Positions 7,681-15,476 of a stretch of 51,005 nt of DNA are shown piece by piece. A model generated the notes under the pieces. That model was not told the origin of the DNA. It saw nothing but the letters and a program-made list of their open reading frames with translations, and did not search any database. Both the position numbers and the translations under genes were made by a program. Positions within the stretch are counted from its first letter, which is position 1, and every line of letters begins with the position of its first letter. The DNA is from Bacteroidales bacterium (lineage in GTDB: Bacteria; Bacteroidota; Bacteroidia; Bacteroidales; UBA10428), in NCBI GenBank assembly GCA_016935615.1, contig JAFGQO010000026.1:1-51005 (forward strand). The letters run 5' to 3'.

Positions 7681-8928
7681 ATGGCAATAGTTAAACCATT
7701 CAGAGGTTACAGACCTGCGAAGGAATATGCGCGTCGGATCGCTTCCAGACCATACGATGTACTGAGTTCCGATGAAGCAAGAGAAGATGCAGGGGATAAT
7801 CTCTATTCTTTTTTGCATGTTGTTAAACCTGAGATCGATCTTCCTGAAGATACAGATCATTATGCAGATATTGTATACGAAACAGGCAGGAAAAATATCA
7901 TGAAACTAATTGCTGACGGCATTTTTTCTCAGGACGAAAAAGAAATTTACTATATCTATGCTCAGACATTGTGGGGAAAAACTCAATATGGTCTTGTGGC
8001 TTGTGCGAGTGTTGAGGATTATCTTAATGGAATAATCCGGAAACATGAATTGACGCGGCCGGATAAAGAAGAAGACCGGAAAAATCATATCCGTGTCACG
8101 AATTTCAATGCCGAACCGGTTTTTTTTGCCTATCATGACAACAAAAAAATTGATGCTATAGTCAATCGGATAATCACTGAAAAACCGGAATTTGATTTTG
8201 TAGCCATCGATGGAGTTGGACATAAACTATGGTTAGTGAATAATGATAAAGATGTTGTTGAGATAGAAGGTATTTTCAGAGAAGAGATAAAATATACCTA
8301 TGTCGCTGACGGACATCATCGTACTGCTGCTGCCGCACATGTGGGAGAAGAGCGGAAAAAACAGAATCCTTATCATACCGGCAAAGAGCAATACAATTAT
8401 TTTCTGGCGGTTCATTTTCCTGCAGGTCAGTTGACTATTATTGATTATAATAGGGTCATTAAAGATCTCAATGGCTATACAAAGGAAGAATTCCTGAATA
8501 AGATCCAGGATTCATTTGAAGTTAAGGAGTTTGGTGATAAACCATATAAACCTTCTGCTTTGCATGAATTTTCAATGTATCTTAATGGGAAATGGTATAT
8601 TTTAAGAGCAAAAGCGAATACCTATAACGATAATGATCCTATAGACTGTCTTGATGTAACAGTTCTTTCAAAAGTATTGCTGGATCCTGTTCTGGATATT
8701 AAAGACCTCAGAAAATCAATGAGAGTTGAATTTGTTGGTGGCATCAGGGGGCTGGAAGAATTAAAGAAGAGGGTTGACAGCGGCGAAATGGCAGTGGCTT
8801 TTGCTCTGTATCCTGTATCTATGGATCAGTTAATGAATATTGCTGATACAGGAAATATAATGCCTCCAAAAACAACATGGTTTGAGCCTAAACTGCGCAG
8901 CGGACTGGTAGTTCATGACCTGGAGTAA
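7681..8928 (+). CDS. DUF1015 family protein, serine-operon associated
   Basis: This 415-residue soluble protein matches the DUF1015 family. It opens with the conserved IVKPFRGYRPAKEYA and PYDVLSSDEAR segments and carries the diagnostic ADGHHRTAAAAH motif (D210, H212, H213, R214). The DGHHR box resembles the nucleotide-handling motif of ParB/sulfiredoxin-fold enzymes, a group that includes free-serine kinases such as SbnI and archaeal SerK. Together with its place after serC-serA, this suggests a role in serine or phosphoserine metabolism, which is inference. No classical phosphoserine phosphatase (SerB) gene is in the window. The start at 7681 follows the repeat-containing 193-base gap, so it may have its own promoter. 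Confidence 0.85.
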   Translation: MAIVKPFRGYRPAKEYARRIASRPYDVLSSDEAREDAGDNLYSFLHVVKPEIDLPEDTDHYADIVYETGRKNIMKLIADGIFSQDEKEIYYIYAQTLWGKTQYGLVACASVEDYLNGIIRKHELTRPDKEEDRKNHIRVTNFNAEPVFFAYHDNKKIDAIVNRIITEKPEFDFVAIDGVGHKLWLVNNDKDVVEIEGIFREEIKYTYVADGHHRTAAAAHVGEERKKQNPYHTGKEQYNYFLAVHFPAGQLTIIDYNRVIKDLNGYTKEEFLNKIQDSFEVKEFGDKPYKPSALHEFSMYLNGKWYILRAKANTYNDNDPIDCLDVTVLSKVLLDPVLDIKDLRKSMRVEFVGGIRGLEELKKRVDSGEMAVAFALYPVSMDQLMNIADTGNIMPPKTTWFEPKLRSGLVVHDLE

Positions 8929-9029
8929 TTAGGGAGTTCGGAGTCGGGTTGCTGGATACTTGTTACTGGTTACTTGTTTATTCAAAGTCGATACCTGCCG
9001 CAGGCAGGGATATTGGTAATTGATGAATT

Positions 9030-9061
9030 GTTTAACTGTGTAATCGTTGAACTGTGTAACT
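9030..9061. repeat. Dispersed intergenic repeat, copy 1
   Basis: The block starting GTTTAACTGTGTAATCGTTG matches the copy at 45281-45312 at 29 of 32 positions. Both copies are followed by a GATTAATCGA box (9071-9080; 45363-45372) and then a CCTGCC or CCAGCC hairpin. Confidence 0.6.
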
Positions 9062-9396
9062 GTTAAAAAGGATTAATCGAGGAATTGGCTTCCCTGCCTT
9101 CCGGTTTACCTGCCGACGGCATGACAGGCAGGTTATAATGTCCCGGGGTGAAACCCAGGGAACAGAATACAGGATCAAAAAGCGTTTCAAATGCCTTTCT
9201 TTTTCAAAACATTCACTTTCTATGAAACGCAAACTATGTGTATGTGAAAGTGGCATTCCCGTTTCTTATCCGCATAAATCTTTGATTAACAAATAAATAC
9301 ATCTGATCACTTAGATACAATGAACCTATTGAATACTAGTTTGTATTATTTATTGGTACTTAATGCAATAAGATGATGATCATATCATTTTTTTTC

Positions 9397-9404
9397 TATC
9401 TTTG
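9397..9404 (+). promoter_or_regulatory. Bacteroidota -7 element for pckG
   Basis: TATCTTTG matches TAnnTTTG. It lies 76 bases before the pckG ATG and predicts a leader of about 70 bases. Confidence 0.55.
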
Positions 9405-9480
9405 CTGCCGCTAAAAAAACAATTGAGTGTTTTCAGATAATTACACTATATCAAATCAATAACTCTAAAAGCAGAAAAAT

Positions 9481-11346
9481 ATGAACATTGATCAACAAAT
9501 TTTAAGCAAAGAGGATCTGGAAAAACTTAAGTATTTGAATAATCCCAAAGTAATGAAGATTGTGGAGGAGTTCACAGGTATATTAAAACCTTCGAAGGTT
9601 ACGGTGATAACCGATTCACAGGAAGACATAGATTATGTCAGAGAAATGGCTTTGCGAACAGGTGAAGAAAAAAAGCTGGCTATGGAAGGCCATACAATTC
9701 ATTATGACGGGTATTATGATCAGGCAAGGGATAAAGAAAACACAAGTGTTCTGGTGACTCCGGATATGAAAATGAGTAAAGTTATTAAAACCAAGCCCAG
9801 AGAAGAAGGAGTAAAAGAAGTGCTTGAAATAATGGATGGAGCAATGGCAGGGAAAGAAGTACTGGTCAGATTTTTCTGTCTCGGCCCGCTTGACTCAAGG
9901 TTTTCGATCTGTGCTATGCAGATGACAGACTCATCCTATGTTGGTCATAGTGAAGATATTCTTTACAGATCCGGTTATGAGGAGTTTAAAAAACTAAATG
10001 GCTCCGACGATTTCTTTTACCTGATTCATTCGGCAGGAGAACTGGATGCGAGGGGAAACACCAGGAACATTGATAAAAGAAGAATTTACATGGATCTGAA
10101 GGAAGAAAGGGTACTTACCGTAAATAATCAATACGCCGGAAATAGTCTCGGATTGAAAAAACTGGCTCTCAGGCTGGCAATCTATAAGTCTAACAACGAA
10201 GACTGGTTAACAGAACACATGTTTATTATGGGGATCAAACCGGAAGGAAAAAACAGGATATCATATTTTACCGGTGCTTATCCAAGTGCGTGCGGCAAAA
10301 CCTCAACAGCTATGGTTCCGGGCCAGACAATCGTTGGAGACGATATCGCTTACCTGAGAGAATGGAATGACGGAACTTGCCATGCAGTGAATATCGAGCA
10401 GGGAATATTTGGTATTATTACCGATGTGAATCCAAAAGATGATCCTTTTATTTATGAAGTACTTACCACTCCCAGGGAGTTGATTTTTTCAAATATTCTA
10501 ATTCATGACGGAAAACCGTATTGGCTGAATATGGGGAAAGAACTCCCGAATGAAGGAATGAATCATTTCAGCGAAAACTGGAGACTTGGTGATAAAGACA
10601 AGGAAGGAAAAGAAGTTGAGCATGCTCACAAGAATGCAAGGTATACTGTCAGAATAAATGAATTATCCAATGTTGATCCTAACCTTCATAATCCGGATGG
10701 TGTTCCTATTAGCGGAGTTATTTATGGCGGACGTGATTCGGATACTTCTGTACCTGTTTTTCAGAGTATCGACTGGGAGCATGGCGTGTATATCGGAGCT
10801 ACAATTGAATCGGAAACTACGGCGGCAACTCTGGGTCAGGAAGGTGTCAGAAAGTTCAGCCCAATGGCTAATCTTGATTTCCTGGTAGTACAATTGGGCC
10901 AGTACATCCAAAACCATTTGAAATTCGGGAAAAAGTTAAAAAAAGTACCTGCAGTATTTGCTACCAACTACTTCATTAAAGAAAACGGAGAGTTTCTGAG
11001 TGAAAAAGTGGACAAGAAAGTATGGTTGATATGGATGGAAGGAAGAGTTCACGGAGAGTATGATGCCATTGAAACTCCTATAGGATACATTCCTAAATAT
11101 GAGGATCTGAAGTCTTTGTTTATGAAAATTTTCAACAGAGATTATTCAAGGGATCTGTATGAAAAACAATTTTCAATCAGAATACAAAAATTCCTGGAAA
11201 AAATTGAACGGATGGAAAAAATCTTTGCTGGCGAGAAAGATATTCCGGAAGCCTTTAATACGGTAATGCAAAATCAAAAAGATAGACTATTGGCATACAA
11301 AGAGAAATATGGAAAAGTGATTGTAAGTCCTTTTGAGATCTTGTAA
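9481..11346 (+). CDS. pckG: Phosphoenolpyruvate carboxykinase, GTP type
   Basis: PckG interconverts oxaloacetate plus GTP with PEP, CO2 and GDP, the entry to gluconeogenesis or the CO2-fixing step of succinate fermentation. The 621-residue length fits the GTP family, not the 530-540-residue ATP family. The kinase-1 loop reads YPSACGKTSTAM, with the reactive cysteine at C271. The downstream YGGRDSDTSVPVFQS and ESETTAA segments are also those of the GTP enzymes. Many gut Bacteroides rely on the ATP enzyme, so this form is a lineage clue. It is monocistronic, with repeat-rich DNA upstream and plsY downstream after a promoter of its own. Confidence 0.95.
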   Translation: MNIDQQILSKEDLEKLKYLNNPKVMKIVEEFTGILKPSKVTVITDSQEDIDYVREMALRTGEEKKLAMEGHTIHYDGYYDQARDKENTSVLVTPDMKMSKVIKTKPREEGVKEVLEIMDGAMAGKEVLVRFFCLGPLDSRFSICAMQMTDSSYVGHSEDILYRSGYEEFKKLNGSDDFFYLIHSAGELDARGNTRNIDKRRIYMDLKEERVLTVNNQYAGNSLGLKKLALRLAIYKSNNEDWLTEHMFIMGIKPEGKNRISYFTGAYPSACGKTSTAMVPGQTIVGDDIAYLREWNDGTCHAVNIEQGIFGIITDVNPKDDPFIYEVLTTPRELIFSNILIHDGKPYWLNMGKELPNEGMNHFSENWRLGDKDKEGKEVEHAHKNARYTVRINELSNVDPNLHNPDGVPISGVIYGGRDSDTSVPVFQSIDWEHGVYIGATIESETTAATLGQEGVRKFSPMANLDFLVVQLGQYIQNHLKFGKKLKKVPAVFATNYFIKENGEFLSEKVDKKVWLIWMEGRVHGEYDAIETPIGYIPKYEDLKSLFMKIFNRDYSRDLYEKQFSIRIQKFLEKIERMEKIFAGEKDIPEAFNTVMQNQKDRLLAYKEKYGKVIVSPFEIL

Positions 11347-11434
11347 AACAGGGGATATGTCTTTGTGTCAGATCTATAATCAATTGATTTTGAGACCCTT
11401 TTTAACAAGTACTTTCAAATTGTAAGTCAATCTT

Positions 11435-11464
11435 TTTGATTATTAATAATTTCCTCTAAATTTG
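11435..11464 (+). promoter_or_regulatory. Complete Bacteroidota promoter for plsY
   Basis: A -33 TTTG (11435-11438) and a -7 TAAATTTG (11457-11464) are separated by 18 bases. This is the best two-part promoter in the window and lies 28 bases before the plsY ATG. Confidence 0.7.
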
Positions 11465-11492
11465 TAACGCCTTATCAATCTGTTCTTTGATT

Positions 11493-12143
11493 ATGTCTTT
11501 GATAATCAAGATTTTACTTATTCTTCTTGCCTACTTCATTGGCGCAGTTCCTTCAGCGGTCTGGATTGGAAAGCGGTTTTACGGTTTGGATGTAAGAGAA
11601 CATGGCAGCGGTAATGCAGGATTTACAAATACTGCAAGGGTCCTTGGATGGAAGGCAGGCTTGCCGGTATTTCTTATTGATGTATTAAAAGGATATGTCG
11701 CTGTTACGATAGTTAAGCTGACACAGGTTTATATACCCGGCACTACTGACTTTGTGAATTACCAGTTGATTTTAGGGGCTGCAGCAGTACTGGGCCATAT
11801 TTTTCCTGTTTATGTTGGATTCAAAGGTGGTAAGGGAGTGGCTACTTTGCTTGGACTATTACTGGCAATTCAGCCGCAGCCAACACTTATCTGTCTGGGT
11901 ATTTTTGTTGTAGTTTTTTTAACCACAAGATATGTCTCTCTTAGCTCAATGATCGCAGGAATTTCATTTCCTATTCTGATAATTTTCGTTTTTAAGACCA
12001 CAATTTCTTCTCTTGTTATTTTTTCAATGATTGTATCTATCCTGCTTATCTTAACTCACCAGAAAAACATCGAACGATTACTGAACAGAGAGGAGTCAAA
12101 AGCAAGAATTGTTAAGAAACGAGAGAAGAACAGATTCAAGTAA
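11493..12143 (+). CDS. plsY: Acyl-phosphate:glycerol-3-phosphate acyltransferase
   Basis: PlsY is an inner-membrane enzyme that moves an acyl group from acyl-phosphate to glycerol-3-phosphate, the first step of phospholipid synthesis. The 216-residue protein has about five hydrophobic spans. It shows the family motifs GSGNAGFTNTARVLGWKAG, the basic GFKGGKGVAT loop after GHIFPVY, and the later SLSSMIAG segment. The start chosen is the ATG at 11493; an in-frame TTG six bases earlier would add only two residues. The C-terminal tail is rich in lysine and arginine, as in many homologues. It is convergent with mscS, only 8 bases apart. Confidence 0.95.
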   Translation: MSLIIKILLILLAYFIGAVPSAVWIGKRFYGLDVREHGSGNAGFTNTARVLGWKAGLPVFLIDVLKGYVAVTIVKLTQVYIPGTTDFVNYQLILGAAAVLGHIFPVYVGFKGGKGVATLLGLLLAIQPQPTLICLGIFVVVFLTTRYVSLSSMIAGISFPILIIFVFKTTISSLVIFSMIVSILLILTHQKNIERLLNREESKARIVKKREKNRFK

Positions 12144-12151
12144 TCCTTTCC

Positions 12152-12994
12152 TCATTTACCTGTTTTATCCGGGAAAAAATGAACATCTCTTTGCGGGAAC
12201 GGTATTCTGATTCCGTTCTTTCGAAATGCCTCATCAATTTTAAATCTGATATTACTTTTGGTATCTTCTACCCGAAAGGTCTCAATAGTCCAGAAAAACA
12301 ATTCAAAATTCAGAGAAGAATCTCCAAAATCCAGAAAACGAACAAACGGAGCAGGATTTGAGAATACATTCTCAAGTTGGGCAGCACATTCCAGAAGTGT
12401 TTTTTTTACGAGCAAAACATCGGAGCCATAGGCTACTCCCACCTTAACTGAAAAACGTGTTCTTTTTTCATGATGACTCCAGTTAATGACTATATCGTTG
12501 ATCAGTTTTGAATTTGGAACGATCAGTATGATATTGTCTCTGGTTTCCAGCTTCGAAGTACGCATATTGATTTCCTTTACTCTGCCTACTTCTCCACTTG
12601 CTGTTTGAATAACATCGTCCACTTTTAAAGTGCCTTCGATCAACAATGTAATTCCGGATACAAAATCCTGAAATATTTGCTGCAGACCCAATCCAAGACC
12701 AACCAACAATGCTGCTGAACTGGCAAGAAGAAAAGTGATCTTTATTCCAACAGTATCCAATGCAAAAGCAATTGCGATCACCCACAATACATATTTTATC
12801 ATCTGATAAATAGCTCTGCTGGTACCAAGATCAATTCGCTTACGTCTTTCCTGCCTTCTGAATATTCTGTGGATAATAAATATCACTATTCGTGTGGCAA
12901 TCAGGATAATGATGGTAATAAGCAAATGATATACGGTAAGCTTAAAATTGTTTGCATTGATAATCTCAAATTCCAGAAATTCTTTAATATTCAT
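12152..12994 (-). CDS. MscS-family mechanosensitive ion channel
   Basis: This 280-residue protein has N-terminal membrane helices, a pore-lining helix rich in small residues (LLASSAALLVGLGLGLQQIF), and the beta domain with DDVIQTASGEVGRVKEINMR. Family members open on membrane tension to release solutes during hypo-osmotic shock. The length is close to the E. coli MscS minimum. The gene ends the minus-strand folP-cdaA-mscS unit, 12 bases after cdaA. Because c-di-AMP controls osmotic balance in many bacteria, the pairing with cdaA looks functional, which is inference. Confidence 0.93.
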   Translation of the reverse strand: MNIKEFLEFEIINANNFKLTVYHLLITIIILIATRIVIFIIHRIFRRQERRKRIDLGTSRAIYQMIKYVLWVIAIAFALDTVGIKITFLLASSAALLVGLGLGLQQIFQDFVSGITLLIEGTLKVDDVIQTASGEVGRVKEINMRTSKLETRDNIILIVPNSKLINDIVINWSHHEKRTRFSVKVGVAYGSDVLLVKKTLLECAAQLENVFSNPAPFVRFLDFGDSSLNFELFFWTIETFRVEDTKSNIRFKIDEAFRKNGIRIPFPQRDVHFFPDKTGK

Positions 12995-13006
12995 AATCAG
13001 ATCATA

Positions 13007-13786
13007 TTATCCAAAGCGTTTCTTTAATATATTCCATAGATCCTGTTCACCTACCCCGGAAATTAGTTCACCATGTTCTGCTACTGATATATCACCGCGT
13101 TCTTCTGAAATAATAATCACCAGGGCATCTGTATTCTCACTGATGCCAAGTCCTGCCCTGTGCCTCATTCCATAATATGGAGGAAGATTTGTATTGCTGG
13201 AAAATGGCAGTACACAACGTGCCGATACAATGTATTCATTTTCAATTATCGCTGCTCCGTCATGCAGGGGTCCGTTTTTCAGAAAAATACTTTCAAGAAG
13301 TCTGCTCGATGTTTGAGCATTAAGAGTATCTCCGGTTTCGGCATATAGTTCAAGAGATGATTTACGGGATATAACAATCAATGCTCCCGTGTAACTATTG
13401 GACATATTAACACAGGCTTGATGAATGGAAGAGATTTTTACTTTTTGTATAATTGTATCACCTCTTTTCAGAAAATTTCTAAGAGACAACCTTCTGTTAG
13501 GAAAATATCGGCTTCCTAAAAAAATCAGATACCTTCTTATCTCCTGTTGGAATAGAATGATTAATGCTATAGCACCTCCTTCAATTACAGCACCCAAAAT
13601 GGATGTAAGCAACTTCATTTTAAACATGCTTACAAAGAAATGCAGAAGCCAGATGCCAATAACCGCAACAAAAATGTTGAAGGCAACAGTTCCCCTGATC
13701 ATCATATAGATCTGATACATTAATAAGGCGACAAGAAGTATGTCTATGATGTCAATCAGGCGGACTGTTATGAAGGTGAAAAGCAT
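13007..13786 (-). CDS. cdaA: Diadenylate cyclase (c-di-AMP synthase)
   Basis: CdaA condenses two ATP molecules to cyclic di-AMP at the inner membrane. The 259-residue protein has three N-terminal membrane spans, then the DAC domain with both catalytic motifs: LHDGAAI (D176) and MRHRAGLG. This is the membrane-bound CdaA type, not DisA or CdaS. It follows folP by 31 bases on the same strand and precedes mscS. In Bacteroidota this single cyclase is commonly placed next to folP, which supports the call. Confidence 0.96.
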   Translation of the reverse strand: MLFTFITVRLIDIIDILLVALLMYQIYMMIRGTVAFNIFVAVIGIWLLHFFVSMFKMKLLTSILGAVIEGGAIALIILFQQEIRRYLIFLGSRYFPNRRLSLRNFLKRGDTIIQKVKISSIHQACVNMSNSYTGALIVISRKSSLELYAETGDTLNAQTSSRLLESIFLKNGPLHDGAAIIENEYIVSARCVLPFSSNTNLPPYYGMRHRAGLGISENTDALVIIISEERGDISVAEHGELISGVGEQDLWNILKKRFG

Positions 13787-13817
13787 GATTCAAATAAAAC
13801 TTAGTTAAATATACACA

Positions 13818-14705
13818 TTACTTGTGTAGATTCAGATATTTATTCCCTTCCTCTTTTGTTTTTAAAAACAATCGTATGGTTTGAACTGCCTCCTTCACAT
13901 CATGAACGCGTAAAATATCAGCACCATGAACAAGTGCAAGCATATTGAGAGCAATTGTTCCGGTCAGGGAATTTTCAGCTGTAGTATCTAAAAATTTATA
14001 GATCATCGACTTTCTGCTTATACCTGCAAGTACCGGACAATCCAAAATTTTAAAAACCTCAAGATGTGCCAGAAGCTGATAATTTTGTTCGATCGTTTTC
14101 CCGAATCCAAATCCGGGATCGACAATCAGGTCATTGACTCCTTTTCGTTTTAGTAAACTTACCTGATCTGCCAGGATATCAATTATTTCATTGATAAGAT
14201 CTTTGTAATCTGTTTTCGATTGCATGTTCCGGGGATTTCCCGGCATGTGCATCAGAATATAGGGTACCTGAAGTTTTGCAACCATTTCATGCATTTTTCT
14301 ATCAAGCTTTCCTGCTGAAACGTCATTAATGATGCTAACATTGTATTCATTCACCGCAACCCGGGCAACGCCCGAACGAAATGTGTCGACAGACAGGATG
14401 ATTTCCGGGTGTTTATCACGAACAACACCTAATGCTGTTGTTAATCTTTGCAGTTCCTCTTTTTCGGAAATATGAACTGCTCCCGGCCTTGATGAATAAG
14501 CTCCTATATCTATAATGTCAGCTCCTTCTGCAGTCATTTCTTCAATTCTCTTAAGGATGGAATTTTTATCCATATATTTGCCTCCGTCAAAAAACGAATC
14601 GGGAGTAATATTCAAAATACCGATAACTTTCGGATCTGAAAGATCAATACATTTTCCCCCGCAGTTAATGATCCGTTTTTTTACAAATAATGTATCTTTA
14701 TCCAT
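13818..14705 (-). CDS. folP: Dihydropteroate synthase
   Basis: FolP joins para-aminobenzoate to dihydropterin pyrophosphate to make dihydropteroate, the sulfonamide-sensitive step of folate synthesis. The family signatures are present: VIGILNITPDSFFDGGKY, DIIDIGAYSSRPGA, SVDTFRSGVA and the DPGFGFGKT and GISRKS motifs. The frame is open to 14756. I chose the internal ATG at 14705 because it gives a normal 295-residue protein, and a near-consensus -7 element (TACCTTTA on this strand, 14739-14732) lies between the two starts. It heads the folP-cdaA-mscS unit and is divergent from tmk. Confidence 0.95.
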   Translation of the reverse strand: MDKDTLFVKKRIINCGGKCIDLSDPKVIGILNITPDSFFDGGKYMDKNSILKRIEEMTAEGADIIDIGAYSSRPGAVHISEKEELQRLTTALGVVRDKHPEIILSVDTFRSGVARVAVNEYNVSIINDVSAGKLDRKMHEMVAKLQVPYILMHMPGNPRNMQSKTDYKDLINEIIDILADQVSLLKRKGVNDLIVDPGFGFGKTIEQNYQLLAHLEVFKILDCPVLAGISRKSMIYKFLDTTAENSLTGTIALNMLALVHGADILRVHDVKEAVQTIRLFLKTKEEGNKYLNLHK

Positions 14706-14731
14706 CTCAACGATTGGTGTTAGTGGAGTTG

Positions 14732-14768
14732 TAAAGGTAAAAATAAGCATTGGCACCAGGAATTTTTG
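14732..14768. promoter_or_regulatory. Divergent folP/tmk promoter region
   Basis: On the minus strand TACCTTTA (14739-14732) is one base from TAnnTTTG and would serve folP. On the plus strand AATTTTTG (14761-14768) is one base from it and would serve tmk from a GTG at 14787. Neither has a clear -33 box. Confidence 0.3.
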
Positions 14769-14786
14769 GATAAAAAAATATTAATC

Positions 14787-15476
14787 GTGAGTTTTATTGT
14801 TATTGAAGGTTTGGATGGATCCGGAAAATCAACTCAATTAAAACTGGTTGAGAAATTTTTTAAAAGCCGGAATTTAAAAAGCAGATTTATCCATTTTCCC
14901 CGTACAGAGACACCTGTATGGGGAGACCTGATAAGTCGGTTTCTGAGAGGAGATCTGGGGGATATCAATCAGGTTAATCCTTATTTAATAGCTTTGCTGT
15001 ATGCCGGCGACAGGAATGATGCTGCCAATTCTTTAAGACAATGGATGGATGACGGATATGTAGTTATTGCTGACAGATATTTGTATTCAAATATCGCATT
15101 TCAGTGTGCAAAACTTACTAATGAGGGGGCAAAGATTCATCTTGCCGAATGGATAAAGAATTTTGAGTACGGATACAATAAAATACCGGTACCTGATTTG
15201 AATCTGTATTTGGATGTGCCTTTTCAATTTACCCGGAAGAGTCTGGGCAAAAGCAGGCAGGGAACGGACAGAAACTATTTAAACGGAGCCCATGATATAC
15301 ATGAAGCTGATCTTAATTTTCAGAAAAAAGTCCGGGATGTATACTTATGGCAGGTCAAAGAAAACAATGATTTCGAATTAATAGAATGTACAGGCACAAA
15401 TGGAGGCATATTAGATCCCGTAGGAATCTCAGAAATAATAATCAATAAAATAAAATCAAAACTTTCATTGTCATGA
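14787..15476 (+). CDS. tmk: Thymidylate kinase (dTMP kinase)
   Basis: Tmk phosphorylates dTMP to dTDP in DNA precursor synthesis. The protein opens with MSFIVIEGLDGSGKSTQ, a Walker A P-loop close to the start. It then has the DR(Y) substrate motif in ADRYLYSNIAFQ and a lid-like region with KSRQGTDRNY. I chose the GTG at 14787 (229 residues) over the TTG at 14766, which falls inside the likely -7 element and would add a lysine-rich extension. The protein is somewhat longer than the usual 205-215 residues. Its stop overlaps the start of the next gene by 4 bases (ATGA), indicating translational coupling. Confidence 0.9.
   Translation: MSFIVIEGLDGSGKSTQLKLVEKFFKSRNLKSRFIHFPRTETPVWGDLISRFLRGDLGDINQVNPYLIALLYAGDRNDAANSLRQWMDDGYVVIADRYLYSNIAFQCAKLTNEGAKIHLAEWIKNFEYGYNKIPVPDLNLYLDVPFQFTRKSLGKSRQGTDRNYLNGAHDIHEADLNFQKKVRDVYLWQVKENNDFELIECTGTNGGILDPVGISEIIINKIKSKLSLS

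Larger units (their letters stand above)
8929..9480. other. Repeat-rich intergenic region before pckG (552 bases)
   Basis: No gene is supported here. It contains a short palindrome CCTGCC-gca-GGCAGG (8994-9008) and a 32-base block (9030-9061) nearly identical to one at 45281-45312. Two further hairpins follow: ACCTGCC/GGCAGGT (9108-9114 and 9127-9133), and one built on TCCCGGGGTGAAACCCAGGG around 9139-9164. The last 90 bases hold the pckG promoter. Confidence 0.6.

Noticed and set aside
7484..7690. Open frame of 68 codons between serA and the DUF1015 gene
   Set aside because: It spans a palindromic repeat, overlaps both neighbours' ends, and the product (rich in R, S and W) has no recognisable feature.
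9139..9164. Possible riboswitch or small RNA from the TCCCGGGGTGAAACCCAGGG hairpin
   Set aside because: It lies upstream of the pckG promoter, not in the leader, and sits among other dispersed hairpins, so a repeat is the simpler reading.
10658..10917. Frames of 76 and 84 codons inside pckG
   Set aside because: They are out-of-frame shadows of a strongly supported gene. The same applies to most short frames overlapping susC, the GH3 genes and the phosphorylase.
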